Assembly (NCBI GenBank): GCA_945905295.1
Contig: CAMDPX010000031.1
Location: forward strand, 1 to 45,294
Length of the DNA: 45,294 bases
Direction of reading: 5' to 3'
Source: Planctomyces sp. SH-PL62
Lineage (GTDB): Bacteria > Planctomycetota > Planctomycetia > Planctomycetales > Planctomycetaceae
Made by a program: the position numbers and the translations under genes. Below are positions 8,243-17,465 of the stretch, in pieces (within the stretch, counting starts at the first letter, position 1; the number at the start of each line of letters is the position of its first letter). The notes under the pieces are model-generated. The model did not search any database and had not been told where the DNA came from. It saw nothing but the letters and a program-made list of their open reading frames with translations.

Positions 8243-8602
8243 TTATTCAATCGCCTTGACGGCTTCGGCTTCGGTGGGAAGCAACGGCCACAATTTGTCG
8301 AGATGGGTCACTTCCAGCACTTCGCGGCAGTACGACGTCAGACCTGCCAGCGCAAACTTTCCGCCCGCTCCATTCACTCGATTCCAAACGCGGAAGAGCA
8401 CTTCGATAAAGGACGAGCCGAAGAACTTCGTATGGGAAAGGTCGATCACGATTCTGGGTGGGTCCGCTGCCTTCGCTGCCTCCAGCACAAAGTCTCGGAC
8501 CTGATCCAGCGTGAATTCGTCCAGCGTTTCAAACTGCGGGCCAAACGTGATCACCGTCACGCTGCCGCACTTGTGAATTCCGGGAGTCAAAGGGGCGACC
8601 AT
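8243..8602 (-). CDS. STAS-domain protein (anti-sigma factor antagonist-like)
   Basis: This is a single STAS domain of about 119 residues. The core is RIVIDLSHTKFFGSSFIEVL, which matches the SpoIIAA-type pattern in which a serine near GSS is phosphorylated by a partner-switching kinase. It is followed by GGKFALAGLTSYCREVLEVT and a short C-terminal helix. The frame is open to a TTG at 8644, but I choose the ATG at 8602 because the additional residues look unlike STAS; no good ribosome-binding site supports either. It lies upstream of the ECF sigma gene on the same strand, which suggests a partner-switching input. No SpoIIAB-type kinase is adjacent, and ECF factors are not usually controlled this way, so a functional link is inference. 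Confidence 0.82.
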   Translation of the reverse strand: MVAPLTPGIHKCGSVTVITFGPQFETLDEFTLDQVRDFVLEAAKAADPPRIVIDLSHTKFFGSSFIEVLFRVWNRVNGAGGKFALAGLTSYCREVLEVTHLDKLWPLLPTEAEAVKAIE

Positions 8603-8759
8603 GATGGGCGGTCCGTTTCGCGGAGGAGACCAGGCGAGATGCAAATCAAACGCGACGAACCATGTTCAAGAAACCAAGCGCTCCGGCTCGTTGCGGTGAG
8701 CATCGTAAGTTTGCGGAACATCTTGTCAACGAGGTACCGCCGAAGACCTGTGGCTGGAT

Positions 8760-9599
8760 TCAGAGTGCGCCCTTGCCCGTCAGCACAACGCCGACCGTCC
8801 GAAACAGGATTTTCAGATCATTCCCCAAGCAGCAGTTCTGTAGATAGAGGAGGTCGAGGGCGACCTTCCGGCGGAACCCGGCGATGTCGTTGTCGTAGCC
8901 GTTGAGCACCTGAGCCAAGCCGGTCAGTCCCGGTTTGATTCCCAGCCGCAACAGATAATTTGGGACTTCCTCGGAGAGTTGTTCGATGAATTCCGGCCGC
9001 TCCGGCCGCGGCCCGACCAGCGACATTTCGCCTCGAAGCACGTTCCACAGTTGCGGCAGTTCGTCGAGTCGCGTCTTGCGAAGGAACCTGCCGATCGAGG
9101 TGACTCGCGGGTCGCCTTTGGTCGCGAATTGGGCTCCGTTCTTTTCGGCGTCGATGCGCATCGTCCGGAATTTGTAGAGCACGAACGGCTTGCCATAGCA
9201 GGTCGCCTGCCGACGATCATTCGATTGCTGACGACGATTCCCACTCTTGGCGGCCGCGTCAGTTCGCCGGTCTCGCGACGTGCGAAGATTCAAGCCGGTC
9301 CGAATCTGCCGAAACAGAATCGGGCCGGGCGAGGTCAGCCTGACCGCCAGCGCGACCAGCAGCATCACGGGGGCGAGCAGCACGAACATGACCGCCGCAC
9401 AGAACACATCCATCACACGCTTCGCTTGCTGAGTCCACAGGTCGATGCTGCGAAGGTTCGTTTGCGGACGTTCCAATTCCAGCCGAGTCAGCCAATCCGC
9501 CGGCGGCAGCTCTGCCGCGTTCGCGTAGTCGGCGACAATCGCGGCGAGATCGGTGTCCCTGGCAAGTGCGAATTTCGATGTGAGTTCTGGTGCGGACAT
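8760..9599 (-). CDS. Bacterial sugar transferase (WcaJ/undecaprenyl-phosphate type)
   Basis: The family transfers a sugar-1-phosphate to undecaprenyl phosphate at the inner membrane and so starts exopolysaccharide synthesis. Visible features are one hydrophobic segment (about residues 65-86), [13 protein letters not shown] (90-102), [49 protein letters not shown] and [15 protein letters not shown]. At 279 residues it is the short, single-TM catalytic form. Residues about 104-135 are a hydrophilic Arg/Gln-rich insert between RTG and [12 protein letters not shown], where relatives usually run on directly. The DNA there contains the palindrome GCAGGTCGCCTGC (9198-9210), so a repeat-derived insert is possible. 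No other polysaccharide gene is present in the window. Confidence 0.93.
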   Translation of the reverse strand: MSAPELTSKFALARDTDLAAIVADYANAAELPPADWLTRLELERPQTNLRSIDLWTQQAKRVMDVFCAAVMFVLLAPVMLLVALAVRLTSPGPILFRQIRTGLNLRTSRDRRTDAAAKSGNRRQQSNDRRQATCYGKPFVLYKFRTMRIDAEKNGAQFATKGDPRVTSIGRFLRKTRLDELPQLWNVLRGEMSLVGPRPERPEFIEQLSEEVPNYLLRLGIKPGLTGLAQVLNGYDNDIAGFRRKVALDLLYLQNCCLGNDLKILFRTVGVVLTGKGAL

Positions 9600-9844
9600 G
9601 GGGTGCTGTTCGTCTCAGAGGAGAGCGGTTCCACGAAGTGCGAAAACCATACACGCTGCACCGGACTCGTCGAGCGCGCATCTCCGCCGACTCGCACGGA
9701 TCGCTCAGACCGAGGCCGTTCGTGTGCAAAGTGCCGAGACCTCTTGTCGAACCAATCGCGTCAATCACACCGGCATGTTGCCGATCGGCAACACAACCCC
9801 CACCGAGCTTGGGAACTGTCGATTTACTCGCCCCACCTCGCCGG

Positions 9845-9915
9845 GGTGGTTCCCGCGCTTCTGCACGACCGAAAACGCGGAGAACTTCGAGTCGTGCAGA
9901 AGCGTGGGAACCACC
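9845..9915. repeat. Inverted repeat, 25-nt arms with one mismatch
   Basis: The arms at 9845-9869 and 9891-9915 pair with a single mismatch around a 21-nt loop. This is a distinct family from the two neighbouring elements. Confidence 0.8.
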
Positions 9916-10011
9916 GACGCGAAGCCGGTGGTCTCTACTCAAATCGGTTGCCAGAACAAGATCGTTGTCGTTGTTTACGCGGAATTCCCTCCCTGGAATC
10001 GTCCAGGGTCT

Positions 10012-10097
10012 GGCATTTCAGAATTCAGAATTGGCCGAGCGCGACGTGCTAACTCGGAACCAACTCCACTTCGGCCGACTGTGAATTGTGAAGTGCC
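10012..10097. repeat. 86-bp palindromic repeat, copy 1
   Basis: The left arm 10012-10038 (GGCATTTCAGAATTCAGAAT, then TGGCCGA) and the right arm 10071-10097 are imperfect reverse complements. A tail of about 40 bp starting TGACCCCCGCGTTG follows and is shared with copies 2 and 3. The same 86-bp unit recurs at 19841, 20662 and 21629 in the same orientation. Confidence 0.9.
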
Positions 10098-10244
10098 TGA
10101 CCCCCGCGTTGCTGGACACGGAAGACACAGAGACAACAAAAGTCAGGCAGACAAAGAAGAATGAAAGAGTGTGTCTGACTTGTAAAAACACCGTTCATCG
10201 CATCTCTTGTCGTTCTTGATCCTCCGAGCCTGTGAATAAATGAC

Positions 10245-10307
10245 GTGGGGCACGTTTTCAACGTGCCCAATCAGGCTGTTTTCGAGCACGTTGAAAACGT
10301 GCTCCAC
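10245..10307. repeat. Double-hairpin palindrome (GCACGTT family), intergenic copy
   Basis: Two hairpins lie in tandem (GGGCACGTT-TTC-AACGTGCCC and GAGCACGTTGAAAACGTGCTC), and the whole element is itself an inverted repeat. The intragenic relative is at 5177-5230 in the kinase activation loop. Confidence 0.88.
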
Positions 10308-10384
10308 GAAAACTTCACAGCCTCTCCGCTTACCGTTCGTGTGCATTCCTCAGACAGTGGTCCTCACCGTGTTGGAGGTCAGCG

Positions 10385-13300
10385 ATGTCGAACTTCTCTC
10401 GTCCCGAGAACATGACCCGCCTCGAGTTTCTGAGTTCAGTGCAGCGTGAGGCTTGGCAACGTGGAGAGCGGGTTCTTGTCGAAGCTCTGTTGCGGCAGCA
10501 TCCGAGCGAGTTGTTGAACGACGAGGAATTGCTCCAACTGGTCGTCGGCGAGTTTCAGTTGCGGCGGCAGTGTGGCGACTCTCCGGCCGAGGGGGGATAT
10601 GCCGCTCGCTTTCCCGCGTTGAAGGATCGGCTGCTGCCGTTGCTCGCCAAGGCGCGAGCCAGTGACGGTCCCGGAACGAGTGAGGTGGAATTGCCGGCCA
10701 CGTCTCAGACAGCGCAACGTTTGGAAGTTGGCTCGACGGTGCTGACCTATCGGCTCGTGCAACGGTTGGGGGACGGCGCAACCGGGACGACTTGGAAGGC
10801 GCGGCACGTCGCGCTCGACAAGGACGTCGTCTTGAAAGTGCTTCCCGAACGGCTGACGCAGAACAAGCAGCTTCTCGAACGGTTTGATCGGGAGACTCAG
10901 TCGATCAGCAGGCTCGATCACCCGCACATCGTCCGCGCACTCGACGCCGGAGAATGGCAGGGCCTGCGCTACTTGGTGATGGAATACGCCGAGGGATTCA
11001 AGCTCGCGAAGTTAGTGGCCGACGGGAGAGCCCGTTCGGTGGCGGATGCGTGCGAGGTCATTCGCCAAGCGGCGACAGGTCTGCAACATGCTCACGAGCA
11101 CGGATTGGTGCATCGCGACGTCAATCCGGACAATCTGATGGTGACCAAGCAGGGGAAGGTAAAAGTTCTGAACCTGGGTGTGGCCCTCTTGAAAGGTGAC
11201 ATGCCAGGCAAGAAAGACTTGGCGACGATCACCGAGTCGGGGCAGATGCTCGGCTCGCCCGACTATATGGCCCCCGAACAGTGGGAAGGCTCGCACACGG
11301 TTGATGGGCGGGCGGACGTGTACGCTCTGGGCTGCACGTTGTTCTTTCTGCTGACCGGCCGCGCTCCCTACAGCGACAGCCAGCACCAATCGGTGTTCTC
11401 CAAAATGCAGGGGCACACCCTTGAGCCCATTCCCGATCTCAAAGCGATGCGTGCGGACGTGCCGGACTCCGTACACAATCTCTTCCAATCGTTGATGGCG
11501 AAGAACCCCATCCATCGAATGCCGACAGCCGCACTCTTGGCGAAGGAGCTCGCCACGATCCGAAAGGAATTGCTCGAACCCAGCCGCGCCGCCGCTCCAA
11601 CGCCGCCGATGGTGCCCAAGGCTGCGGTGACTGCATCTCCGCCACCTCCACTGGCTGAGCTTCAAGCGACCGAATCGAATTCCGTCTTGGCGGCGTTTGC
11701 CGATGACGGGAGCTCGCGGAAGCAGCCTGCGAAACATCAGACGCCTCCAGAGACTAGCCCTGCCGAATCCATTGATGACATCGCTGGGTTGGCGGCGGCC
11801 TTTCAATCGCCGTCCCAGAAAGTTCCACGCGCCGCCAAGAGTGCTCCCGTCAGCCAGAAGCGGCAGCTTGTGTGGATCGGAGCGGCCGTCGTGTGTCTGG
11901 CAGTTGTGGGCTCAATCTATGTCTTCGTGACTTCGTCTTCTTCCAAACGAAAAGCAGCGCAGGCCAGCGTCGCGAAACAAGAGGCTGAGAAAAAGGAAAA
12001 GACTAAAAAGAACACCGCCAAGAAAGTGACGTCAGCCAGTGCCTCGAAGAAATCAAAGGACGCTCAGCCGCCGCCGGCATTGCCACTTCCGGAACTCGTC
12101 CAGCGAGTGGATCGCGGGATCGTTCGCATCGACACCTTCAACGCGAGCAACCAACCCTTGGGGCACGGCACGGGTTTCGTGATCGACGACAGCGGCTTGA
12201 TCGCCACCAACTTTCATGTGGTGGATCTGGCCGCGAAGGCGACCGCTACGTTTGAGGAGGGGAAAACGGTCGACATCAAGGGCTTGCGAGCCTGGGACCA
12301 GGACGGTGACCTGGCCATTTTGGAGTTGGCGGAAGTGGACCGGTTCATCGAAGTCCTGCCGCTGAACAAGGAGGTCCGCCGCGAACGAGCCATCGACGTG
12401 GTCGCCATTGGTCATCCGCAGGGCTTCAAGTTCGTGATTACTCCTGGAATCATCAGCGCCATTCATCGCACCGATCAGTTGCCGGAAGAATATCGTCAGG
12501 AGCTCCGCACGCCTGACGATTACACCTGGTTGCAAATCGACGCCGCGATCAACAGTGGCAACAGCGGCGGCCCGCTCATGAACCGGCAAGGGGAAGTGAT
12601 TGGCATCATCACCTGGGTCGTCAAAGGGGCTCAGAATCTGAACTTCGCGATTGATGTGCGCCACTTGCGGCAGTTGTACACACAACGCCAACCCACGGCC
12701 GTCGCGCTTTCGGAGGTGACTGGTCCGTTCGGCGATCTGGTCAGTCTGGTGAAAGAGTTCGAGAACAACATGCAAATCTTGATGGATGGAGCGAGGCGTT
12801 CCAAATCGCGGGACGAGGCCATCGCGTTCATCCAACAGAACCACCCCGCTGTGGACGTGCTGCCGCGCATCAATGCGTTAGCCGAGCGATTTCGTCAGGG
12901 ACATGTCGCCTTGCCGGCGTGGAGCGTGATGTGCCGGATGGTCGATGCCTCGTGCCCGGCGACCTGCGATGAGACGTTCCGCCTGGCGGCGGATCGCATC
13001 TGCCAGACGCATCGCGATGACGAGCGGATCATGAATTCGCTGTTGTCTCTTAGGCATTCACGGTTGCCGTCCGCTCAAGCCTTGCTGAAGCGTCTCAGCC
13101 AAGAGAGCCAGCAAGACAAGATCAAAGCCTGGGCGCTGTATGCCTTGGCCGGTTCCTTGCGAGAAGCCAGCCCTGGAAAGCCATCTGCGGAGTCCATCGA
13201 AGTCCTGGAGCAAATGAAACGGGACTACGGACATCTGCAACATAACGGCTACATGATTTCCGACATCTGCGAGTCCGAGATCTTCAATGCCAAATTCTTG

Positions 13301-13726
13301 TCGATCGGCTGCACCGCGCAGGACATCTTCGGACAAGACCAGGACGGCCAGGAGTTCAAGCTCAGCGATTTTCGAGGCAAGGTCGTCGTGTTGGATTTCT
13401 GGGCCGATTGGTGTCCGCATTGCGTGGCGATGTATCCGCTGGAACGCATCCTGGTTGAGAAACATGCCAAACGCCCATTTGCATTGCTGGGCATCAACGC
13501 GGACAAAGCCGACCGATTCCGTCAGGTCATCGACTCGAAGCAGGTGACTTGGCGAAATTGGTCCGATGGTCCGGGCGGACCGATCAGCGTAGCTTGGCAC
13601 GTCTCGTCGTATCCCACGCTGTATGTCCTCGATCACAACGGAGTCATTCGTTATCGCGATGTTCGGGGAGCCGAGTTGGAGGCGGCTGTTGAAAAGCTCT
13701 TAGCCGAGCAGCCCGCGATCAAGTGA
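10385..13726 (+). CDS. Kinase-TM-trypsin-thioredoxin (TlpA) fusion protein
   Basis: This 1113-residue protein has three enzymatic modules. Residues about 122-395 are a Hanks-type kinase fold: LGDGATGTTWKA, K151, then HRDVNPDN (243-250) and APEQ. The lysine of HRDxKxxN is Asn247, and the DFG motif reads N263-L-G265, so Mg binding should be impaired and this may be a pseudokinase. Residues about 495-518 form one transmembrane helix, followed by a Lys-rich stretch. Residues about 570-760 are a trypsin/DegP-like protease with His611 (TNFHVV), Asp642 (DGDLAIL) and Ser727 (NSGNSGGPL). Residues about 970-1113 are a TlpA/thioredoxin domain with C1010-P-H-C1013. The kinase should be cytoplasmic and the protease and redox domains outside the membrane. 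GGAGG lies six bases before the ATG. The gene is followed by a broken kinase. Signal-dependent proteolysis or redox quality control is inference. Confidence 0.93.
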   Translation: MSNFSRPENMTRLEFLSSVQREAWQRGERVLVEALLRQHPSELLNDEELLQLVVGEFQLRRQCGDSPAEGGYAARFPALKDRLLPLLAKARASDGPGTSEVELPATSQTAQRLEVGSTVLTYRLVQRLGDGATGTTWKARHVALDKDVVLKVLPERLTQNKQLLERFDRETQSISRLDHPHIVRALDAGEWQGLRYLVMEYAEGFKLAKLVADGRARSVADACEVIRQAATGLQHAHEHGLVHRDVNPDNLMVTKQGKVKVLNLGVALLKGDMPGKKDLATITESGQMLGSPDYMAPEQWEGSHTVDGRADVYALGCTLFFLLTGRAPYSDSQHQSVFSKMQGHTLEPIPDLKAMRADVPDSVHNLFQSLMAKNPIHRMPTAALLAKELATIRKELLEPSRAAAPTPPMVPKAAVTASPPPPLAELQATESNSVLAAFADDGSSRKQPAKHQTPPETSPAESIDDIAGLAAAFQSPSQKVPRAAKSAPVSQKRQLVWIGAAVVCLAVVGSIYVFVTSSSSKRKAAQASVAKQEAEKKEKTKKNTAKKVTSASASKKSKDAQPPPALPLPELVQRVDRGIVRIDTFNASNQPLGHGTGFVIDDSGLIATNFHVVDLAAKATATFEEGKTVDIKGLRAWDQDGDLAILELAEVDRFIEVLPLNKEVRRERAIDVVAIGHPQGFKFVITPGIISAIHRTDQLPEEYRQELRTPDDYTWLQIDAAINSGNSGGPLMNRQGEVIGIITWVVKGAQNLNFAIDVRHLRQLYTQRQPTAVALSEVTGPFGDLVSLVKEFENNMQILMDGARRSKSRDEAIAFIQQNHPAVDVLPRINALAERFRQGHVALPAWSVMCRMVDASCPATCDETFRLAADRICQTHRDDERIMNSLLSLRHSRLPSAQALLKRLSQESQQDKIKAWALYALAGSLREASPGKPSAESIEVLEQMKRDYGHLQHNGYMISDICESEIFNAKFLSIGCTAQDIFGQDQDGQEFKLSDFRGKVVVLDFWADWCPHCVAMYPLERILVEKHAKRPFALLGINADKADRFRQVIDSKQVTWRNWSDGPGGPISVAWHVSSYPTLYVLDHNGVIRYRDVRGAELEAAVEKLLAEQPAIK

Positions 13727-13799
13727 TTCTCGAATGTCTGTCCCGTTCTCCTGGCCGCGACACCATTGCTCGCCAATCGCCCCGACTCGGGAGTCCTCC

Positions 13800-14504
13800 A
13801 TGCCGTTGACCATTGACCAATTCACTCACCAGGTGTCTTCGTCCGGCCTGATGACCGAAGACGGGTTGCGGGCGTGGTTCAAATCGGAGTCGTTCGATCA
13901 GGTTCCGTTGGATGGCGAGCAGCTCGCGCGCGAGTTGGTCAAGCAGAAGAAGCTGACCAAGTTTCAGGCCAGCCAAATCTACGCGGGCAAAGGGGCGTCG
14001 CTGGTCCTCGGCAACTACGTCATTCTCGACAAGCTGGGCCAGGGTGGCATGGGGATGGTGCTGAAGGCCGAGCACAAGCGCATGAAGCGGCTGGTGGCGG
14101 TGAAGGTGATCTCGGCGGCGGCGATGAAGTCGAAGGATGCGGTCCAACGCTTTCATCGCGAAGTCGAAACGGCGGCGAAGTTGACGCACCCCAACATCGT
14201 CAACGCCCACGATGCCGACGAGGCCAAGGGGACGCACTTCCTGGTGATGGAATACATCGAGGGGGACGACCTCTACGCGCTGGTGAAGAAGGGCGGAACG
14301 CTGAGTGTGAACGCGGCCCTCGACGCGATTCTACAGGCGGCGCGCGGGTTGGAGTACGCTCACAAACGCGGGGTGATTCATCGCGACATCAAGCCGGGCA
14401 ACTTCGTGCTCTACCGCGACCAGAGCTGCCGCAAAAGTAGTCCGGCTGGCGATCGCCAGCCATTGGCGAAAATGTTGTCAGAACGGTCTGACGCTAAAGA
14501 CTGA
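13800..14504 (+). pseudogene. Ser/Thr kinase truncated after the HRD motif
   Basis: From the ATG at 13800 the frame encodes an N-terminal region typical of planctomycete kinases, then LGQGGMGMVLKAEHKR, the VAVKVI lysine, the MEYIEGDDLY hinge and HRDIKPGN. After FVLYRDQ (about 14420) similarity stops abruptly: no DFG, APE or C-lobe follows, and the last 24 or so codons look random before the stop. The protein would lack the metal-binding and activation segments and could not fold as a kinase. The break coincides with the start of the low-G+C block (next gene at 14669), as expected if inserted DNA replaced the 3' part. It lies 73 bp after the fusion gene, so it was probably a partner kinase. 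Confidence 0.85.
14444..14461. repeat. 18-bp perfect palindrome at the kinase break
   Basis: GGCTGGCGATCGCCAGCC is a perfect palindrome located just past the point where kinase similarity ends. It could mark the junction of the inserted block. It is short, so its role is uncertain. Confidence 0.6.
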
Positions 14505-14668
14505 ATCAAAGTTGTGCCGCTTTCTTCACGCGGTTAATCCCTCTGGAATGAGGTCATGCAGAAAGCTCGCTGCAGCACCCCTTGCTTGCGATTTTGCACA
14601 TCAGTGATTATGAAAACTACCGAAGCGTGGCCTTTTCTATCTCCTTTAAGATTTGTTTGGAGTTCAGC

Positions 14669-16918
14669 ATGCCAAACCCCATTGCCTGTCACGCCATGCA
14701 GAAAGTACTCGAATTGTCGAGTATCCAGGAGGGTGAACTTCGTCTTGATTTTTTGAAGCTAGTTTGTGAACTCCACGGAGAACAAAGGTGTGCAGCATTG
14801 CTGTGGCTCTGGGATCCCGAATGGAGAGTCCTAGTGCTCAATAGCTATCACTCACCGATGTTGGATGTCGAAGCCCCCGCAGAGTTAATGCGTCGCGAAG
14901 CAACACCGAACCATTCGGGGAACGAGTTACTTTCCGGCAACGGGGAACTTTGTCCTGGAAAGACAGACTTTTGGCGGGTCAATCTCCATGAGCAGCCAGA
15001 GGTTTTGGCCTGGGCAGAAGGATTGGGAATTACAGCGAATTGCAAATTTACGCCGTTGTCGATTCGAAAACCTCAACCGCCGACCGGTTCTCCAGAAGAG
15101 ATTTGTATTGGGTTCGTGCAGTTCCTTTCGCAGTCTCAACTCAGTGATGAAATCTCAGATTGCCTGCGGTTTTGGGGAGCTGGCCTGGCAAGTGCGATCA
15201 CTCGGCAGCGAGAGCAAGGCCATTTTGCTGTATTGCGAGAACTGAGCCGGGGAGATGCTCAGTTAGACCGAAACAAGGAAGAGTGGTTACAGTTGGCTGT
15301 TGTGCAGGTTGCCAAACGCTGTTCGGCACAATTCGCCTTGGCTCTTGCGCCCCGGGCGGACATGAATTTTGAAGCCAAGGCCACATATCCACTCACGGCC
15401 TCGCTGCGAGGGTTCGTGGCTCATCGAAATAGCCTGACGCACAGGATCTCGCAGAGCAAGGAACACCTTCGTGTTCGACTAAGAACATTCCAAGACCCGA
15501 ATGAACTGCTGCGTGTCTTCGGCCATACCGAATTTGATCACAAGTTAGCAGAAGCCATCGCGGATGCTCTCAAAGGACCACCGCAGTCATGGCTCGCGAT
15601 GACGGTCAAGTTTGGAAGGCGGACCAGTGCGGTCATCATGCTTTGGAATAAGACGACTGGTTTGACACGCTCATTTAGCCACACGGATTCCTCGATTCTT
15701 GAGGCGGCCTGTAAATTTCTTGGGGACGTACTCCCAAGTGTGGAGAGTTACCAAGCCATTCAAACGCTCTCAAAAGTGGACTACTCGGATTTGTTGGATA
15801 ACGAGCGAACTCAACAAAAGGCGTTTTCGCAAATCGGAAATCTTGTTACTGGCATCGCTTCGCTAGCAATTGTTCATTGGCCGCACATCAAAGAATCTCC
15901 CAAAGGGATGCTGCTCTTACAAGTCGGTGAAAAATGCTTCGACCCGAATGCGCCACTTCCAGGACCAACTGCGGATGTTGCTCCGATCCCAGAAAGTCAG
16001 ATTCGCGATCCTGACATTCCCTACTACTTTGCGACGACGATACCGACGATCGAAAACGGAAGAGCATTCCTCTATCTCGCACTGCGAAGAAGCTGGCTCA
16101 GCGACTTTGCGAAAGCGATCTTGATTTTTTTTGTCAAAGAATTGAGCCATGTGTTACGCACACACGATCATTCCGAGAAAGTCAAAGGCGACTTTGCGCA
16201 AATTCGCCATGCCATTCGAGCCAACCTAATGGGTGTGGTGGGATATATTCAGGAGGCCAAATCGAGCCTGGAAATTCAAACGCAGCAGGCTCGGATGATT
16301 CCAGCAGTTCAAACCCGACTTCGAAAGGCTTTCGGGTGGGCTTATTTTTACGCCGCTAGGACTAGCACATTTCTCGATTCCACGAGGTTTTTGCTCGGAA
16401 ACATCACGCGTGATTCGCTGAAACTCAACGGAGCATCGCTTCGAACAAGTATCAACACCATCATCAATTCGCTCCGTCCGCTGGCCGAGGATCGCCGAAT
16501 CGATTTGAAATTAGTCGATCAACTGCCGCAGGGACGAGACCAAGTGAATTTCGATCAGCAACTCATCGATATGATGGTCTTCAATGTTGTCGAAAACGCA
16601 ATCAAGTATTCCTATCGCGACAAGGACGTCATTGTGGCTTTGACATTCCGTAGCTCGAATTGGGTGTTGACGGTCACTGACTACGGAGAACACATCCAAG
16701 CGAAAGACCTCGCACCTATTTTTCGTCCCTACGAGCGTCGCTCGCCAGGAGGACATTCCACACCACGGCCTGGTACGGGACTCGGCCTTCCGGTCGCGAA
16801 AGCGATCGCCGAAGCACATGGCGGTCGCATTGAGGCCACATCGATCAAGTTGCAAGACACCGTTGATGCTCCGGCCGAAACGATTTTTACTGTGATTATG
16901 CCCCGATCACCTTCTTAG
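14669..16918 (+). CDS. Soluble sensor histidine kinase with GAF-like N-terminus
   Basis: This is about 749 residues from the ATG at 14669, chosen because GGAG lies about six bases upstream; the frame is open further to 14582. There are no membrane helices, so it is cytoplasmic. The N-terminal 480 or so residues contain two or three alpha/beta regions resembling GAF sensor domains, without an obvious ligand motif. The H-box is QIRHAIRANLMGVVGY with phospho-acceptor His514. The ATPase has the N-box FNVVENAIKYS (Asn643), G1 D671-YGEH (the second Gly of DxGxG is His) and G2 GTGLGLPVAKA (702 on). It leads an operon: the receiver gene starts 22 bp after its stop and the cyclase 12 bp after that. 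Base composition is visibly poorer in G+C than the flanks, which indicates transfer. The signal sensed is unknown. Confidence 0.9.
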   Translation: MPNPIACHAMQKVLELSSIQEGELRLDFLKLVCELHGEQRCAALLWLWDPEWRVLVLNSYHSPMLDVEAPAELMRREATPNHSGNELLSGNGELCPGKTDFWRVNLHEQPEVLAWAEGLGITANCKFTPLSIRKPQPPTGSPEEICIGFVQFLSQSQLSDEISDCLRFWGAGLASAITRQREQGHFAVLRELSRGDAQLDRNKEEWLQLAVVQVAKRCSAQFALALAPRADMNFEAKATYPLTASLRGFVAHRNSLTHRISQSKEHLRVRLRTFQDPNELLRVFGHTEFDHKLAEAIADALKGPPQSWLAMTVKFGRRTSAVIMLWNKTTGLTRSFSHTDSSILEAACKFLGDVLPSVESYQAIQTLSKVDYSDLLDNERTQQKAFSQIGNLVTGIASLAIVHWPHIKESPKGMLLLQVGEKCFDPNAPLPGPTADVAPIPESQIRDPDIPYYFATTIPTIENGRAFLYLALRRSWLSDFAKAILIFFVKELSHVLRTHDHSEKVKGDFAQIRHAIRANLMGVVGYIQEAKSSLEIQTQQARMIPAVQTRLRKAFGWAYFYAARTSTFLDSTRFLLGNITRDSLKLNGASLRTSINTIINSLRPLAEDRRIDLKLVDQLPQGRDQVNFDQQLIDMMVFNVVENAIKYSYRDKDVIVALTFRSSNWVLTVTDYGEHIQAKDLAPIFRPYERRSPGGHSTPRPGTGLGLPVAKAIAEAHGGRIEATSIKLQDTVDAPAETIFTVIMPRSPS

Positions 16919-16940
16919 CGAAGCGGAGAAGATATCTACC

Positions 16941-17453
16941 ATGCAAGAGCAGATTGATGTCGTCATCACAATTCACCACTTCGAGGATGAGCCGGAATCT
17001 GTGCGTTGGATTCTCGGAACATTGCTCAACACTTTGTGGTTAAAACATCCAGATGGAGATTTTGGTGACGGTGCCATTCACGTGTCACCGGATCGAAAAG
17101 AGCATTCGTTTGTCTTTCGACGTGCTCAGGACAGTAGCTCAATCCAAGTACGACATTTGTCATACGAGCGACTAGAAGTATTCCAGCAGCAATTCCCGGA
17201 AGAAGTCAAACCGCATGACCTCGTGCTGCTTGATTTGATGTCGATTTCCCCCGAAGGCCATCCTGTGGTACATGGGGTCGACAGTTATATGGTTGCAGTA
17301 AAAAGTATTCTGCAAAACCGAATCCTATTTCTGACGTCCTATGCAAGCGATATTCCCGACGACATTCGTGAGCACCTTGAGCCAAAGCAGATCTGGCATA
17401 AGCCCGTTAATTTAACCGCCTTTTTTGAAACGCTGATCGGATTTTTGCCATAG
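16941..17453 (+). CDS. Receiver (CheY-like) protein with enlarged loop
   Basis: This 170-residue single-domain protein has the receiver signature: acidic cluster HHFEDEPES (E15-D16-E17), phospho-acceptor D98 in HDLVLLDLMS, Thr132 in ILFLTSYAS and K154-P155 in IWHKPVNL. In ordinary receivers the phospho-Asp lies about 45 residues after the acidic pair; here the gap is about 82. Roughly 40 additional residues (about 30-85, including FGDGAIHVSPDRKEHSFVF) are therefore inserted after helix 1. It has no output domain, so it should act by binding another protein, most simply the cyclase encoded 12 bp downstream. The cognate kinase is the gene immediately upstream. GGAG lies 12 bases before the ATG. 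Confidence 0.85.
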   Translation: MQEQIDVVITIHHFEDEPESVRWILGTLLNTLWLKHPDGDFGDGAIHVSPDRKEHSFVFRRAQDSSSIQVRHLSYERLEVFQQQFPEEVKPHDLVLLDLMSISPEGHPVVHGVDSYMVAVKSILQNRILFLTSYASDIPDDIREHLEPKQIWHKPVNLTAFFETLIGFLP

Positions 17454-17465
17454 ACGGAGATTGCA

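Larger units (their letters stand above)
9600..10384. other. Gene-free 785-bp gap made of palindromic repeats
   Basis: The sugar transferase and the large kinase fusion are divergently transcribed from this gap. Reading frames in it show no recognisable protein. It contains three separate palindromic elements (9845-9915, 10012-10097 and 10245-10307, listed individually). The ribosome-binding site for the fusion gene, GGAGG, lies just before its ATG. I see no convincing promoter. Confidence 0.7.

Noticed and set aside
9553-10164. 203-codon plus-strand frame in the repeat-filled gap
   Set aside because: It runs through two palindromes, has no recognisable motif and starts inside the sugar transferase gene.
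10385-13726. Artificial joining of three neighbouring genes
   Set aside because: There is no stop or frame change. The TM helix lies exactly between the cytoplasmic and external domains, and linker composition is normal, so the fusion is taken as real.
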